Notes: generated from the letters alone by a model not told the origin. Shown: positions 15,129 through 25,528, counted from the stretch's first letter. The stretch is 64,000 nt of DNA from Arcicella aquatica (GCF_034928825.1 NZ_JAYFUL010000006.1:62001-126000), one strand, 5' to 3'. Translations and numbers: made by a program.

Positions 15129-15161
15129 TAAGGGAGGAAAAAAGGAAATTTAGCTCAAAAA

Positions 15162-15192
15162 AACCCCTTCTCTGATGGAGAAGAGGTTGGGG
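15162..15192. terminator. Hairpin between convergent genes
   Basis: CCTTCTC (15166-15172) and GAGAAG with G-rich flanks (AGGTTGGGG) form a stem after an A-run, between the exonuclease and aconitase gene ends. It could terminate both. Confidence 0.45.
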
Positions 15193-15221
15193 ATGAGGTT
15201 GATATATCTATACCTAATAAA

Positions 15222-17489
15222 TTACTTAGCTACATTAGCACGGATGATATTCAATGCACCACCTGCTTTAAACCATTCAATTTGTTGATCATTATAAGAA
15301 TGGTTTACTACAATAGTATCAGTTGAACCGTCACTATGGTTTAAAACAACTTGCAATGGCTTACCAGGAGCAAATGAAGTTAAACCAAGCACATTGATTG
15401 TATCATCTTCTTGAATCAAATCGTAGTCTGCTTCATTCGCAAATGTAATTGCCAACATACCTTGTTTTTTCAAGTTAGTTTCATGAATACGAGCAAAAGA
15501 TTTTACTAATACCACACGAACACCTAAGTGACGAGGCTCCATCGCAGCGTGCTCACGTGAAGAACCTTCTCCATAGTTTGAGTCACCCACCACGATTGTT
15601 CCGATACCAGCCGCTTTATAAGCACGTTGTGTTGCAGGAACTGGTCCATATACGCCTGTCAATTGGTTTTTAACGTTGTCTGTCTTCTCGTTAGCGAAGT
15701 TCAATGCCCCAATCAACATATTGTTGGAGATATTATCTAAGTGTCCACGATATTTCAACCAAGGACCAGCCATAGAAATATGGTCAGTAGTACACTTTCC
15801 TTTTGCTTTAATCAATAATTTCAACCCAAATAAGTCAGTACCTTCCCAAGCTGCAAATGGGTCTAATAATTGAAGACGATCAGATGTTGGAGAAACTTTC
15901 ACTTGTACAGCAGAACCATCTTCAGCAGGAGCTTGATAACCAGCATCTTCTACTGCAAATCCTTTTGTTGGTAATTCATCACCTGATGGTGCATCTAATT
16001 TTACTAATTCTCCGGCTTCGTTTGTTAAGAAATCTGTGAGCGGGTTGAACGTCAAATCCCCAGCGATTGCCAAAGCCGTTACTAATTCAGGAGAACCAAC
16101 GAAGGCGTACGTATTAGGGTTACCATCAGCACGTTTTGCGAAGTTACGGTTGAATGAGTGAACGATGGTGTTTTTCTCCGCTTTTTCAGCACCTGCACGA
16201 GCCCACTGACCAATACATGGACCACAAGCATTAGAGAATACTTTACCTCCGATTTGATGGAAAGTATCAATAAATCCATCACGTTCGATTGTATAACGTA
16301 CTAATTCAGAACCCGGTGTGATAGTATATTCTGATTTCGTTTTTAAGCCTTTAGCAGCTACTTGTTTTGCTAAAGATGCTGCACGCGAAATATCTTCGTA
16401 AGATGAGTTCGTACATGAACCAATCAAACCTACTTCTATTTTAGTTGGCCAGCCGTTTTTCTCTGCTAATTCTTTCATTTTAGAGATAGGCGTTGCTAAA
16501 TCTGGTGTGAAAGGACCGTTCAAATGTGGTTCTAATGTATCTAAGTCGATTTCGATAACTTGGTCGAAATAAGAAGCTGGGTCAGCATATACTTCTGGGT
16601 CAGCAGTCAAATGTTCTTTAATAGCATCGGCCAAAGCAGCTACCTCAGCACGCCCTGTAGAAGCTAAATAACGAGCCATCGATTCGTCATAACCGAAAGT
16701 AGAAGTAGTTGCACCAATTTCAGCACCCATGTTGGCGATAGTACCTTTTCCCGTACATGACATTGAAGTAACACCTTCGCCAAAATATTCAACGACACAG
16801 CCAGTACCACCTTTTACAGTAAGGATACCTGCTACTTTTAAGATGACGTCTTTTGGAGCAGTCCAACCGTTTAATTTACCAGTTAATTTAACACCAATAA
16901 GTTTAGGGAATTTCAACTCCCAAGCTAAACCAGCCATCACGTCGCAAGCATCAGCACCACCCACACCAATGGCAATCATACCTAACCCACCAGCATTTAC
17001 TGTATGAGAGTCAGTTCCAATCATCATACCACCTGGGAAAGCATAGTTTTCTAATACTACTTGGTGAATAATACCTGCACCTGGTTTCCAGAAACCTAAG
17101 CCATATTTATCTGAAACAGATGAGAGAAAATCGTAAACCTCTTTGTTTTTATCAACCGCAACCGAAAGGTCAATTTTCGATTCTACTTTAGCTTCAATTA
17201 AGTGGTCGCAGTGAACTGTAGAAGGAACAGCTACTTTCGGACGACCAGCCTGCATAAATTGTAAAAGAGCCATTTGAGCTGTAGCATCCTGCATCGCGAC
17301 ACGGTCTGGTGCAAAATCAACATAAGAAGCACCTCTCTCAAACGTACTTGTTGGAGTACCTTCCCACAAGTGAGAGTAAAGAATTTTTTCTGTTAAGGTA
17401 AGGGGTCTGCCGACAAGTTTACGAGCTGCCTCCACGCGGGCTGGCATACGATCGTAAACTGCTTTAATCATTTCAATGTCAAAAGCCAT
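15222..17489 (-). CDS. acn: Aconitate hydratase, mitochondrial-type
   Basis: A 755-residue aconitase of the mitochondrial-like subgroup. It interconverts citrate and isocitrate in the TCA cycle in the cytoplasm. The [4Fe-4S] ligands are C359 (GLIGSCTNSS), C422 and C425 (NACGPCIGQW). The C-terminal swivel domain carries GDSNYGEGSSREHAA with the substrate-binding Ser and Arg. Length is normal for the family. It is divergent from acnB, 441 bases away, so the cell carries two unrelated-class aconitases at one locus, likely used under different oxygen or iron conditions as in other bacteria (inference). Confidence 0.95.
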   Translation of the reverse strand: MAFDIEMIKAVYDRMPARVEAARKLVGRPLTLTEKILYSHLWEGTPTSTFERGASYVDFAPDRVAMQDATAQMALLQFMQAGRPKVAVPSTVHCDHLIEAKVESKIDLSVAVDKNKEVYDFLSSVSDKYGLGFWKPGAGIIHQVVLENYAFPGGMMIGTDSHTVNAGGLGMIAIGVGGADACDVMAGLAWELKFPKLIGVKLTGKLNGWTAPKDVILKVAGILTVKGGTGCVVEYFGEGVTSMSCTGKGTIANMGAEIGATTSTFGYDESMARYLASTGRAEVAALADAIKEHLTADPEVYADPASYFDQVIEIDLDTLEPHLNGPFTPDLATPISKMKELAEKNGWPTKIEVGLIGSCTNSSYEDISRAASLAKQVAAKGLKTKSEYTITPGSELVRYTIERDGFIDTFHQIGGKVFSNACGPCIGQWARAGAEKAEKNTIVHSFNRNFAKRADGNPNTYAFVGSPELVTALAIAGDLTFNPLTDFLTNEAGELVKLDAPSGDELPTKGFAVEDAGYQAPAEDGSAVQVKVSPTSDRLQLLDPFAAWEGTDLFGLKLLIKAKGKCTTDHISMAGPWLKYRGHLDNISNNMLIGALNFANEKTDNVKNQLTGVYGPVPATQRAYKAAGIGTIVVGDSNYGEGSSREHAAMEPRHLGVRVVLVKSFARIHETNLKKQGMLAITFANEADYDLIQEDDTINVLGLTSFAPGKPLQVVLNHSDGSTDTIVVNHSYNDQQIEWFKAGGALNIIRANVAK

Positions 17490-17930
17490 AATATGTTTTT
17501 AGTTAAGAGTTTACGAAATTATAAGATTTAAAGAATAAAGATTTATCCATAAATCTAATTACTATTTTCCATTCTTAATGTATAGGGATAACAAATTTCA
17601 GGTATTTTAAGTTCTTTGCAGTCTGTGGGCGTACTTACGTCGTTAAAAATACATTTTTTAATGTTATAAGGTTTTATTGTTAATTGGGATTTAGTAAAAA
17701 AATCATGCTTGCCTATTCAATAATAGAATAACATAATTAAAAATAAAACAAAACGAAGAAAATATATGTTAAAATCGGCTATTCGATAAAAAATTTTTAA
17801 ATCGAAGTTGCTTTTTATAAATTTGTAAGACAACTAATTCACAGAATAACTTAATTTTAATTCTAAGAAGAAGTTTACTGATATAAAAATATATACGTAA
17901 AAATACCATAATAACTGTAAATAATACAAT
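17490..17930. promoter_or_regulatory. Divergent regulatory region between acn and acnB
   Basis: 441 AT-rich bases without a gene. TAAATTTG at 17818-17825, preceded by T-rich sequence near the -33 position, is a candidate acnB promoter about 105 bases before its ATG. No clear operator palindrome or riboswitch was seen. Confidence 0.4.
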
Positions 17931-20702
17931 ATGAATTTTTATAACGATTACCTTAAAGAAATCGAAGAAAGAAAAACGCAAGGACTTCATCCTAAGCCAA
18001 TTGATAGTGCTGAATTGGTAAGCGAAATCATTGAACAAATTAAAGATTTGGGCAACGAAAACCGTCCTTATTCACTTCAGTTTTTTATTTATAACACTTT
18101 GCCAGGAACTACTCCTGCGGCTGGTGTAAAGGCTAAGTTTTTAAAAGAGATTATACTTGGTCAGTCTGTTGTAAAAGAAATTTCGCCTGATTTTGCTTTC
18201 GAATTGTTATCACACATGAAAGGTGGTACCTCTATTGAAGTATTATTAGATTTGGCTTTAGGAGATGACGCTGCTATTGCAAAACAGGCAGGTGACGTAT
18301 TGAAAACGCAAGTTTATTTATACGATTTAGACTTGAGCCGTTTGAAAAATGCCTTCCTAAGTGGCAATACAACAGCAAAGGATATTCTTGAGAGTTATGC
18401 TAAAGCAGAATTTTTTACGAAACTTCCAGAAATACCTGAAGAAATTAAAGTCGTTACTTTTATCGCAGGTGAAGGCGATATTTCAACAGATTTACTTTCT
18501 CCGGGAAACCAAGCTCATTCACGTTCTGACCGTGAATTGCACGGAAAATGTATGATTTCTCCTGCTGCTCAAGCTGAAATTGAAGCATTGAAAGCACAAC
18601 ACCCAGATAAATCTGTGATGTTAATTGCAGAAAAGGGAACAATGGGTGTAGGTTCATCAAGAATGTCAGGAGTAAATAATGTGGCACTTTGGACAGGCAA
18701 GCAAGCAAGCCCTTATGTTCCTTTCGTGAACTTTGCTCCAATTGTAGGTGGTACGAATGGTATTTCTCCGATTTTCCTTACGACAGTTGATGTAACGGGC
18801 GGTATCGGGATTGACCTTAAAAACTGGGTTAAAAAAGTAGATGAAGCGGGTAAAATTATTCGTGATGAAAATAACGAGCCGATACTTGAGCAGGTATATT
18901 CTGTAGAAACAGGTACTGTCCTTACGATTAATACAAAAACGAAGAAATTATACAATGGCGATATAGAGCTGATTGATATTTCTAAGGCGTTTACTCCTCA
19001 AAAAATAGAATTTATCAAAGCAGGAGGTTCTTATGCTATCGTATTTGGTAAAAAAATCCAAACGTTCGCTTCTGAACTTTTAGGCATTGCTATTGCTCCA
19101 GTATTTGCTCCTTCAAAAGAAGTTTCTAATGAAGGACAAGGCCTTACAGCAGTAGAAAAAATCTTTAACAGAAATGCAGTAGGTGCTACACCAGGCAAAG
19201 TTTTACATGCAGGTTCAGATGTTCGTGTGCTAGTAAATATCGTAGGTTCGCAAGATACTACTGGTTTAATGACAGCCCAAGAATTAGAATCAATGGCTGC
19301 AACTACTATTTCTACGACGGTTGATGGTGCTTATCAATCAGGTTGTCATACGGCTTCTGTTTGGGATAAAAAAGCTCAGGCGAACATTCCAAAATTGATG
19401 AGGTTCATGAACGACTTTGGTTTGATTACTGCTCGTGACCCTAAAGGTGTTTATCACGCAATGACCGATGTAATTCACAAAGTATTGAATGACATCACGA
19501 TAGATGACTGGGCAATTATCATTGGTGGTGACTCGCACACTCGTATGTCTAAAGGAGTAGCCTTTGGTGCTGACTCTGGTACAGTGGCGTTGGCACTTGC
19601 TACAGGCGAGGCGTCTATGCCAATTCCTGATTCTGTAAAAGTTACTTTTAAAGGTGACATGAAGGAATACATGGATTTCCGTGATGTAGTACATGCTACT
19701 CAAGCACAAATGCTTCAACAATTTGGTGGTGAAAACGTGTTCCAAGGTAGAATTATTGAGGTACATATTGGTACACTTACTGCTGACCAAGCCTTTACAT
19801 TTACAGACTGGTCTGCGGAGATGAAAGCAAAAGCTTCTATCTGTATTTCTGAAGATGCTACTTTAATCGAATCATTGGAGATTGCTAAAAGCAGAATCCA
19901 AATCATGATTGACAAGGGCATGGACAACAAAAGCCAAGTGCTTCAGGGATTGATTGATAAGGCTAATAAGAGAATTGCTGAAATTCAATCGGGCGAAAAA
20001 CCAGCACTTAGACCTGATGCTAACGCTAAATATTATGCTGAGGTAGTAGTTGACTTAGACCTAATCTCTGAACCAATGATTGCTGACCCAGACGTAAACA
20101 ATGCCGATGTTTCAAAAAGATATACCCATGATACTATCAGACCATTGTCTTACTACGGTGGCGATAAAAAAGTAGATCTTGGATTTATAGGTTCTTGTAT
20201 GGTTCACAAGGGTGATATGAAAATTTTGGCACAAATGCTTAAAAACATTGAAGCACAAAATGGTAAAGTTGAATTTAAAGCACCACTTGTAGTAGCACCG
20301 CCAACTTATAACATTGTTGATGAATTGAAAGCGGAAGGCGACTGGGAAGTATTACAGAAATACTCAGGTTTTGAATTTGATGATAATGCACCTAAAGCAG
20401 CCGCACGTACAACATACGAAAAAATGTTATACTTAGAGCGTCCAGGGTGTAACCTATGTATGGGTAACCAAGAAAAGGCTGCAAAAGGTGATACTGTAAT
20501 GGCAACCTCTACTCGTTTATTCCAAGGTCGAGTTGTGGAAGATACAGATGCTAAAAAAGGCGAATCTTTGCTTTCATCAACACCAGTGGTAGTTCTTTCT
20601 ACAGTTCTTGGTAGAACTCCTACTATCGAAGAGTATGTAAAAGCAGTTGATGGTATCAATTTGACTAAATTTGCTCCATCACACATCAAGTTGGTGAAAT
20701 AA
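17931..20702 (+). CDS. acnB: Aconitate hydratase B (bifunctional 2-methylisocitrate dehydratase)
   Basis: A 923-residue AcnB. The N-terminal HEAT-like domain (about 1-160) and early swivel domain (GVGSSRMSGVNN) come before the catalytic domains, the domain order that distinguishes AcnB from the other aconitases. The iron-sulfur ligands are C756 (GSCMVHKG), C840 and C843 (CNLCMGNQ). It catalyses citrate/isocitrate conversion and in many bacteria also 2-methylisocitrate dehydration in propionate breakdown. AcnB can bind mRNA when iron-starved in enterobacteria; whether this holds here is unknown. A clear terminator follows. Confidence 0.95.
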   Translation: MNFYNDYLKEIEERKTQGLHPKPIDSAELVSEIIEQIKDLGNENRPYSLQFFIYNTLPGTTPAAGVKAKFLKEIILGQSVVKEISPDFAFELLSHMKGGTSIEVLLDLALGDDAAIAKQAGDVLKTQVYLYDLDLSRLKNAFLSGNTTAKDILESYAKAEFFTKLPEIPEEIKVVTFIAGEGDISTDLLSPGNQAHSRSDRELHGKCMISPAAQAEIEALKAQHPDKSVMLIAEKGTMGVGSSRMSGVNNVALWTGKQASPYVPFVNFAPIVGGTNGISPIFLTTVDVTGGIGIDLKNWVKKVDEAGKIIRDENNEPILEQVYSVETGTVLTINTKTKKLYNGDIELIDISKAFTPQKIEFIKAGGSYAIVFGKKIQTFASELLGIAIAPVFAPSKEVSNEGQGLTAVEKIFNRNAVGATPGKVLHAGSDVRVLVNIVGSQDTTGLMTAQELESMAATTISTTVDGAYQSGCHTASVWDKKAQANIPKLMRFMNDFGLITARDPKGVYHAMTDVIHKVLNDITIDDWAIIIGGDSHTRMSKGVAFGADSGTVALALATGEASMPIPDSVKVTFKGDMKEYMDFRDVVHATQAQMLQQFGGENVFQGRIIEVHIGTLTADQAFTFTDWSAEMKAKASICISEDATLIESLEIAKSRIQIMIDKGMDNKSQVLQGLIDKANKRIAEIQSGEKPALRPDANAKYYAEVVVDLDLISEPMIADPDVNNADVSKRYTHDTIRPLSYYGGDKKVDLGFIGSCMVHKGDMKILAQMLKNIEAQNGKVEFKAPLVVAPPTYNIVDELKAEGDWEVLQKYSGFEFDDNAPKAAARTTYEKMLYLERPGCNLCMGNQEKAAKGDTVMATSTRLFQGRVVEDTDAKKGESLLSSTPVVVLSTVLGRTPTIEEYVKAVDGINLTKFAPSHIKLVK

Positions 20703-20723
20703 TAGCATAACATAGATTAAAAA

Positions 20724-20750
20724 AGCCTGAGCAAACACTCAGGCTTTTTT
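20724..20750 (+). terminator. Terminator of acnB
   Basis: AGCCTGAG (20724-20731) and CTCAGGCT (20738-20745), followed by TTTTT, 22 bases after the acnB stop. Confidence 0.9.
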
Positions 20751-20800
20751 GTTGTTTATATAAAAGAGAGCGTATTTTGAAGCACTCTAAGATTTATTTC

Positions 20801-20904
20801 GAAGCTGTTTAAACTTTCCGTTTCTTAGGTGAAAGTATTGTATTTTGGAACAAGCTATGCTAAAAGACTTAGTTTAATCCGAAAGGGAAAGTTAAAACAG
20901 CTTC
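20801..20904. repeat. Palindrome-ended interspersed repeat, copy 1
   Basis: 104 bp. GAAGCTGTTTAAACTTTC (20801-20818) and, inverted, GAAAGTTAAAACAGCTTC (20887-20904) with one mismatch. The interior (GACTTAGTTTAATCC near the right end) matches the copy at 52756-52839 but carries about 20 extra bases. No gene. The remainder of 20751-21168 holds only a weak 71-codon frame overlapping the repeat. Confidence 0.75.
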
Positions 20905-21168
20905 TTCATATAATCTGGCAAATTAATATAGGCTGTTGGCTAATTTCATTTCGGATAAATAATAGAATTACGCAAATTTATTATTGTTATCAAGAAAAAT
21001 GGACTACATTTTGGAATGAAGTTTATATATTTGGCAAAATATAAAAGTTAGTGGTCTTTTATCAGGCATTTTTTGCCCAATAAGGCATCAAATTAAAAGA
21101 TTTGGCCTCTAAAGCATAAATATTTTGTAAATAATTTCGATTGTTTACTCCACCAATCAAAATAATTA

Positions 21169-23673
21169 ATGTCGAAAAACTTAGTAATAGTAGAGTCTCC
21201 AGCAAAGGCAAAGACCATTGAGGGATATTTAGGAAAAGATTTTACGGTAAAATCCTCGTTCGGTCACGTTAGAGATTTACCTAAAGAAAACGACGCCATC
21301 GATATTAAAAATGGTTTCAAGCCTACTTATATAATATCTCCTGAGAAAATTAAAGTTGTCAACGAACTAAAGTCTGCCGCTAAATCTGCTGATGTAGTAT
21401 GGCTAGCAACCGATGATGACCGTGAGGGAGAGTCCATTTCATGGCATTTAAAAGAAGCCTTGGGGCTAGCGGATAATACGAATAGAATTGTCTTTAGAGA
21501 AATCACTAAAAAGGCTATTCAGAATGCTATTCAAAACCCAAGAACCATTGACGTTGATTTAGTGAATGCTCAGCAGGCACGCCGTGTGCTCGATCGTCTG
21601 ATAGGGTTTGAACTTTCACCCGTGCTATGGTCTAAAGTGAAAAAGGGACTTTCCGCAGGTAGAGTACAATCTGTAGCGGTTAGGATTATTGTAGAACGCG
21701 AAAGAGATATTGAAACCTTTGATTCAAAATCTTCTTACAAAATTATCGCACTGTTTCCATTAACAGGAGGGAGAGTTTTACAAGCAGAACTACCCAAAAA
21801 TTTTGAAACTGAAGAACAAGCAAGGGCGTTTTTGACAAAATGCATAGGAGCAGAGTTCAAGATTAAGAACTTAGAAACAAAACCTGCTAAAAAATCTCCA
21901 ACGGCACCTTTTACCACTTCTACACTACAACAGGAGGCTTCACGTAAATTAGGATATTCTGTGGCATCAACGATGATGTATGCACAGAAACTATACGAAG
22001 CAGGTAAGATTTCTTATATGAGAACAGACTCAACGAGTCTATCAGAAGAAGCAATCGGGAAAGCCAAAGAAGCCATTACAAATGCTTATGGAGTAGATTA
22101 TGTACAGACCCGACAGTATAAAACCAAGGATGAATCTGCGCAGGAAGCTCACGAAGCTATTCGTCCAACAGATTTTGCTGAAAGTACTGTTTCTGGAGAT
22201 GCCAAAGAAAGACGCTTGTACGAACTTATTTGGAAGCGTGCCATTGCCTCGCAAATGGCCGATGCCCAATTAGAAAGAACAACTGCTACTGTTGGAATTT
22301 CTACCACATCTGAAGAACTAATAGCACAAGGAGAGGTTATTAAATTTGATGGATTCTTGAAAGTATATTTAGAAGGAAAAGATGATGAGGATGATGAAGA
22401 AAACTCAAAAATGTTACCTCCTTTAAATATCGGGCAAATCCTGAATTTAGATACGCTAAAAGCTACTGAGCGTTTTTCTCGTCCACCAGCACGTTATACA
22501 GAAGCGAGTTTGGTAAAAGCCTTAGAAGATAAAGGTGTGGGTCGTCCTTCTACGTATGCCCCGACTATTTCAACGATTATCAAACGTGAATACGTTGTAA
22601 AAGAAGATAGAGAAGGCAAGGAGCGAAACTTTAAAGAGATTATTTTGAAAGAGAACAAAATCTCTGAAAAAGTAAGCAAAGAAACTTTCGGAACTGAAAA
22701 AGCTAAACTTTTCCCTACCTCGGTAGGTATGGTAGTGAATGACTTTCTAGTCGAAAATTTCAAGGAAGTAGTAGATTTTAAATTTACTGCCGATATGGAA
22801 GATGAATTTGATGAGATTGCCAAAGGTAAAGTAGAGTGGTCGAAAATGATTGATAATTTTTACCAAGGCTTTCACCAAACCATTGAAGATAGTAAAGGCG
22901 TTGATAGAAATACAGTAGGTTCAACACGTGATTTGGGTATTGACCCAAAAACAGGGAAGCCTGTTTCGGTAAGATTAGGCAAGTTTGGCCCTTATGTACA
23001 ATTGGGCGAAGCTAAAACCAAAGATGACGAAAAACCTGTTTATTTCAACCTTAAGAAAGACCAGTTAGTAACAACCATTACTTTAGAGGAGGCTTTGGCA
23101 TTGATGGAATTGCCAAAACTGCCACGAGAAGTTGGTTTCTTTGAAGATAAGCCTATGGTAATTGGTGCAGGCAAAATGGGCCCTTATATTCGTCATGATG
23201 ATAAATATACGAGTCTTCCGCCTAGTGAAGACCCATTTACGGTAACAGAAGAAAGAGCCATCGAATTGATTCTGGAAAAGCGTCAGGCAGATGTTGGAAG
23301 TGCTATCGGAAGTTTTGAAGGAGAGCCAATCACTACAGGTAAAGGTAGATTTGGTCCTTATGTAAAGCATAATGGCAAATTCTACTCATTAGGAAGAGGG
23401 GAGAGCATCGACACAATTACTGGCGAAAGAGCGATTGAGATTATCATTAAAAAACGTGATAGCGAAGCCAATAAATACTTGAAAGAATTCCCTGAAAATG
23501 ATTCAATCAAAGTAGTGAATGGTATGTATGGCCCATATATCCAGATTGGAAAACGGAATATTAAAATTCCAAAAGATACCAAGCCTGAAGATTTGACCCT
23601 GGAAGATTGTATCAAACTAGGCGAAGAAGCACCTGCACCAGCAGCAAGAGGAAAGAAGAAGAGTACAAAGTAG
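21169..23673 (+). CDS. topA: DNA topoisomerase I
   Basis: An 834-residue type IA topoisomerase that relaxes negative supercoils. It has the TOPRIM start (NLVIVESPAKAKTIEGYLG; DDDREGE at about 84-90) and the catalytic Tyr Y283 in ISYMRTDST. The C-terminus carries several repeats of a GRFGPYVKHNGKFYSL type (about 595-810) in place of the Cys4 zinc fingers of E. coli TopA, and ends in a Lys-rich tail, as is usual in Bacteroidota. It is a single gene with a terminator-like hairpin after it. Confidence 0.95.
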   Translation: MSKNLVIVESPAKAKTIEGYLGKDFTVKSSFGHVRDLPKENDAIDIKNGFKPTYIISPEKIKVVNELKSAAKSADVVWLATDDDREGESISWHLKEALGLADNTNRIVFREITKKAIQNAIQNPRTIDVDLVNAQQARRVLDRLIGFELSPVLWSKVKKGLSAGRVQSVAVRIIVERERDIETFDSKSSYKIIALFPLTGGRVLQAELPKNFETEEQARAFLTKCIGAEFKIKNLETKPAKKSPTAPFTTSTLQQEASRKLGYSVASTMMYAQKLYEAGKISYMRTDSTSLSEEAIGKAKEAITNAYGVDYVQTRQYKTKDESAQEAHEAIRPTDFAESTVSGDAKERRLYELIWKRAIASQMADAQLERTTATVGISTTSEELIAQGEVIKFDGFLKVYLEGKDDEDDEENSKMLPPLNIGQILNLDTLKATERFSRPPARYTEASLVKALEDKGVGRPSTYAPTISTIIKREYVVKEDREGKERNFKEIILKENKISEKVSKETFGTEKAKLFPTSVGMVVNDFLVENFKEVVDFKFTADMEDEFDEIAKGKVEWSKMIDNFYQGFHQTIEDSKGVDRNTVGSTRDLGIDPKTGKPVSVRLGKFGPYVQLGEAKTKDDEKPVYFNLKKDQLVTTITLEEALALMELPKLPREVGFFEDKPMVIGAGKMGPYIRHDDKYTSLPPSEDPFTVTEERAIELILEKRQADVGSAIGSFEGEPITTGKGRFGPYVKHNGKFYSLGRGESIDTITGERAIEIIIKKRDSEANKYLKEFPENDSIKVVNGMYGPYIQIGKRNIKIPKDTKPEDLTLEDCIKLGEEAPAPAARGKKKSTK

Positions 23674-23735
23674 TTGAGTAATGATAAACGTATGTCGTTT
23701 AGTTTTGACCAATTACTGATTTGAATTTTTTAAAG

Positions 23736-23769
23736 AAAGGTTGTCGATTTTTGATTGGCGACCTTTTTT
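23736..23769 (+). terminator. Probable terminator of topA
   Basis: AAAGGT (23736-23741) and ACCTTTTTT (23761-23769) close a hairpin with a T-run, about 60 bases past the stop. Confidence 0.55.
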
Positions 23770-23831
23770 GATTTACAGAAATATACTTTATTTAACAGCA
23801 ATAACTTATCATGTTTTATTAATTTTACTAT

Positions 23832-24707
23832 ATGTATATTCTCAACGATAACGGAAGATTTATTTCTATTTTATCCGACTATGGCTTTAAGGCTACTTTT
23901 GGAAATGAAGCTGATACCACTTTTCTTAAAAAAGCACTCCAAGCCTTAATAAATTCACCTTGTGCTATTAAAACGGTCGAATTTGTTAAAAATGAAATGG
24001 CAGCTATTACTATTGACAGTAGAAGCGGAATTTATGATATTGCTTGTGTAGATGAAAATGAGAATCATTTTATTGTAGAAATGCAATTGAGTGAATACCC
24101 TGAATTTATTCAACGCATGAAATTTTATGCACTGCATAGATTCAATACGATGGTCAAGAAAGGAGCATATAGGTTTGATAATCTACAAAAAATCTACTGT
24201 ATAGGTATTCTTGCTCAAAATATTTTTAATGAAATTGCTGATTACCATAATATCGCAATTTTAAGAAATGAGAAAAATGAAATTATAGATGATCAATTAT
24301 CGTTTATAACATTAGAATTAGCCAAGTTTAATAAACAGTTACCTGATATTAACACGGATTTAGATAAATTGATTTATACCATGAAAAACTTGCATACAGT
24401 TACAGAGACTTCACAATTTCCAACATTTTGGAATGAAGAATGGTTGAAAAAAGCTATCAGTGAGGTTGATTTAAGAGCATTAACTCCTGAACAAAAATTA
24501 GCTTATGAAATGGCTATTTCTGCCAATGCACTAGCAATTAAAAATGAAAATAAGAAAATAGAGGAAGCTGAGTTAGAAGTAAAGCGTATGAGTATTCAAA
24601 AAGCATTGAAAAGAGGCAAATTGGCTTTAGATGAAATTGCTGAAGACAATGGAGTTAGTTTAGAATTTGTCATTAATATTCAAAACGAAATTAATACAGA
24701 TAAATAG
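23832..24707 (+). CDS. Rpn-family PD-(D/E)XK nuclease ('transposase' family)
   Basis: A 291-residue protein of the Rpn/PDDEXK_2 family, often named putative transposase but acting as recombination-promoting nucleases. The N-terminus (FISILSDYGFKATFGNE) matches the family's D-x-x-FK start. The catalytic core is IYDIACVDENENHFIVEMQL, giving D, E and Q in the PD-(D/E)XK pattern. The last 60 residues (EEAELEVKRMSIQKALKRGK) are a charged helix typical of the family. It sits alone between topA and the sirtuin gene; ends of a mobile element were not found around it. Confidence 0.85.
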   Translation: MYILNDNGRFISILSDYGFKATFGNEADTTFLKKALQALINSPCAIKTVEFVKNEMAAITIDSRSGIYDIACVDENENHFIVEMQLSEYPEFIQRMKFYALHRFNTMVKKGAYRFDNLQKIYCIGILAQNIFNEIADYHNIAILRNEKNEIIDDQLSFITLELAKFNKQLPDINTDLDKLIYTMKNLHTVTETSQFPTFWNEEWLKKAISEVDLRALTPEQKLAYEMAISANALAIKNENKKIEEAELEVKRMSIQKALKRGKLALDEIAEDNGVSLEFVINIQNEINTDK

Positions 24708-24744
24708 TATTAATTATACATCTATAAAATAATAAGCATCAATT

Positions 24745-25443
24745 ATGAACCCTATAAAAAAGAAGTTAGTAGTCCTTACTGGTGCTGGTATTTCAGCAGA
24801 AAGTGGTATTCCTACTTTCAGGGCATCAGATGGACTTTGGGAGAATCATGCCATTGAAGATGTAGCCACGCCACAAGGGTTTAAAAAAGACCCTGAGCTG
24901 GTACTACGTTTTTATAATGAGCGAAGGGCTAAGTTAGACCATGTTGAGCCTAACGAAGGACATAAGATTTTAGCGCGTCTTGAACAATACTACGACGTCC
25001 AAATCATTACTCAGAATGTAGATAATCTTCATGAACGCGCTGGCTCTACCAATGTGTTGCACCTTCATGGTGAATTAACAAAAGCTCGGTCGACAGTTGA
25101 TGAACAGTTGGTGTATGATATTGGCACAAAGCCCATCAATTTGGGTGATAAATGTGAAAAAGGTTCACAACTTCGCCCGCATATCGTGTGGTTTCATGAA
25201 GATGTTCCTCTTATACACGAAGCCATTGAAATAGCAGAAAGTGCTGATATTTTCGTCGTAGTAGGAACGTCCTTACAGGTATATCCAGCGGCGGGGTTAG
25301 TTAATTATGTGCTAAGTTTTGTGCCTATTTATGTGATTGACCCTAAAAAGCCAGAATCTGCCACTAGAAAGAATATGTCTTTTATCGAGCATATTGGCAG
25401 TGTGGGCTTGGCTAAATTATGGGATATTTTGGTAAATGATTAG
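24745..25443 (+). CDS. cobB: NAD-dependent protein deacylase (class III sirtuin)
   Basis: A 232-residue sirtuin that removes acyl groups from lysines using NAD. Motifs: GAGISAESGIPTFR (13-26), ITQNVDNLHERAG, catalytic H108 in HLHGEL, and GTSLQVYPAAG near the C-terminus. Y57 and R60 (YNER) form the Y-x-x-R signature of desuccinylase/desmalonylase-type sirtuins. The four zinc Cys are absent apart from one (DKCEKGS), as in other class III members lacking zinc. It follows the Rpn gene by 37 bases, and folD follows with its own promoter. Confidence 0.92.
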   Translation: MNPIKKKLVVLTGAGISAESGIPTFRASDGLWENHAIEDVATPQGFKKDPELVLRFYNERRAKLDHVEPNEGHKILARLEQYYDVQIITQNVDNLHERAGSTNVLHLHGELTKARSTVDEQLVYDIGTKPINLGDKCEKGSQLRPHIVWFHEDVPLIHEAIEIAESADIFVVVGTSLQVYPAAGLVNYVLSFVPIYVIDPKKPESATRKNMSFIEHIGSVGLAKLWDILVND

Positions 25444-25470
25444 GATATAGCCAGAGATAACCCAATTTGT

Positions 25471-25501
25471 TTTGCTTAACAAAAAACTAGCCGTAATTTT
25501 G
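25471..25501 (+). promoter_or_regulatory. folD promoter
   Basis: TTTG at 25471-25474, a 19-bp spacer and TAATTTTG at 25494-25501: a full match to the Bacteroidota consensus, 27 bases before the ATG. Confidence 0.75.
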
Positions 25502-25528
25502 CGACTTCAAATTACAAAAAAACAAACC

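Noticed and set aside
20829..21044. A 71-codon plus-strand frame after acnB
   Set aside because: Half of it is the palindrome-ended repeat, and the rest is AT-rich with no coding signal.
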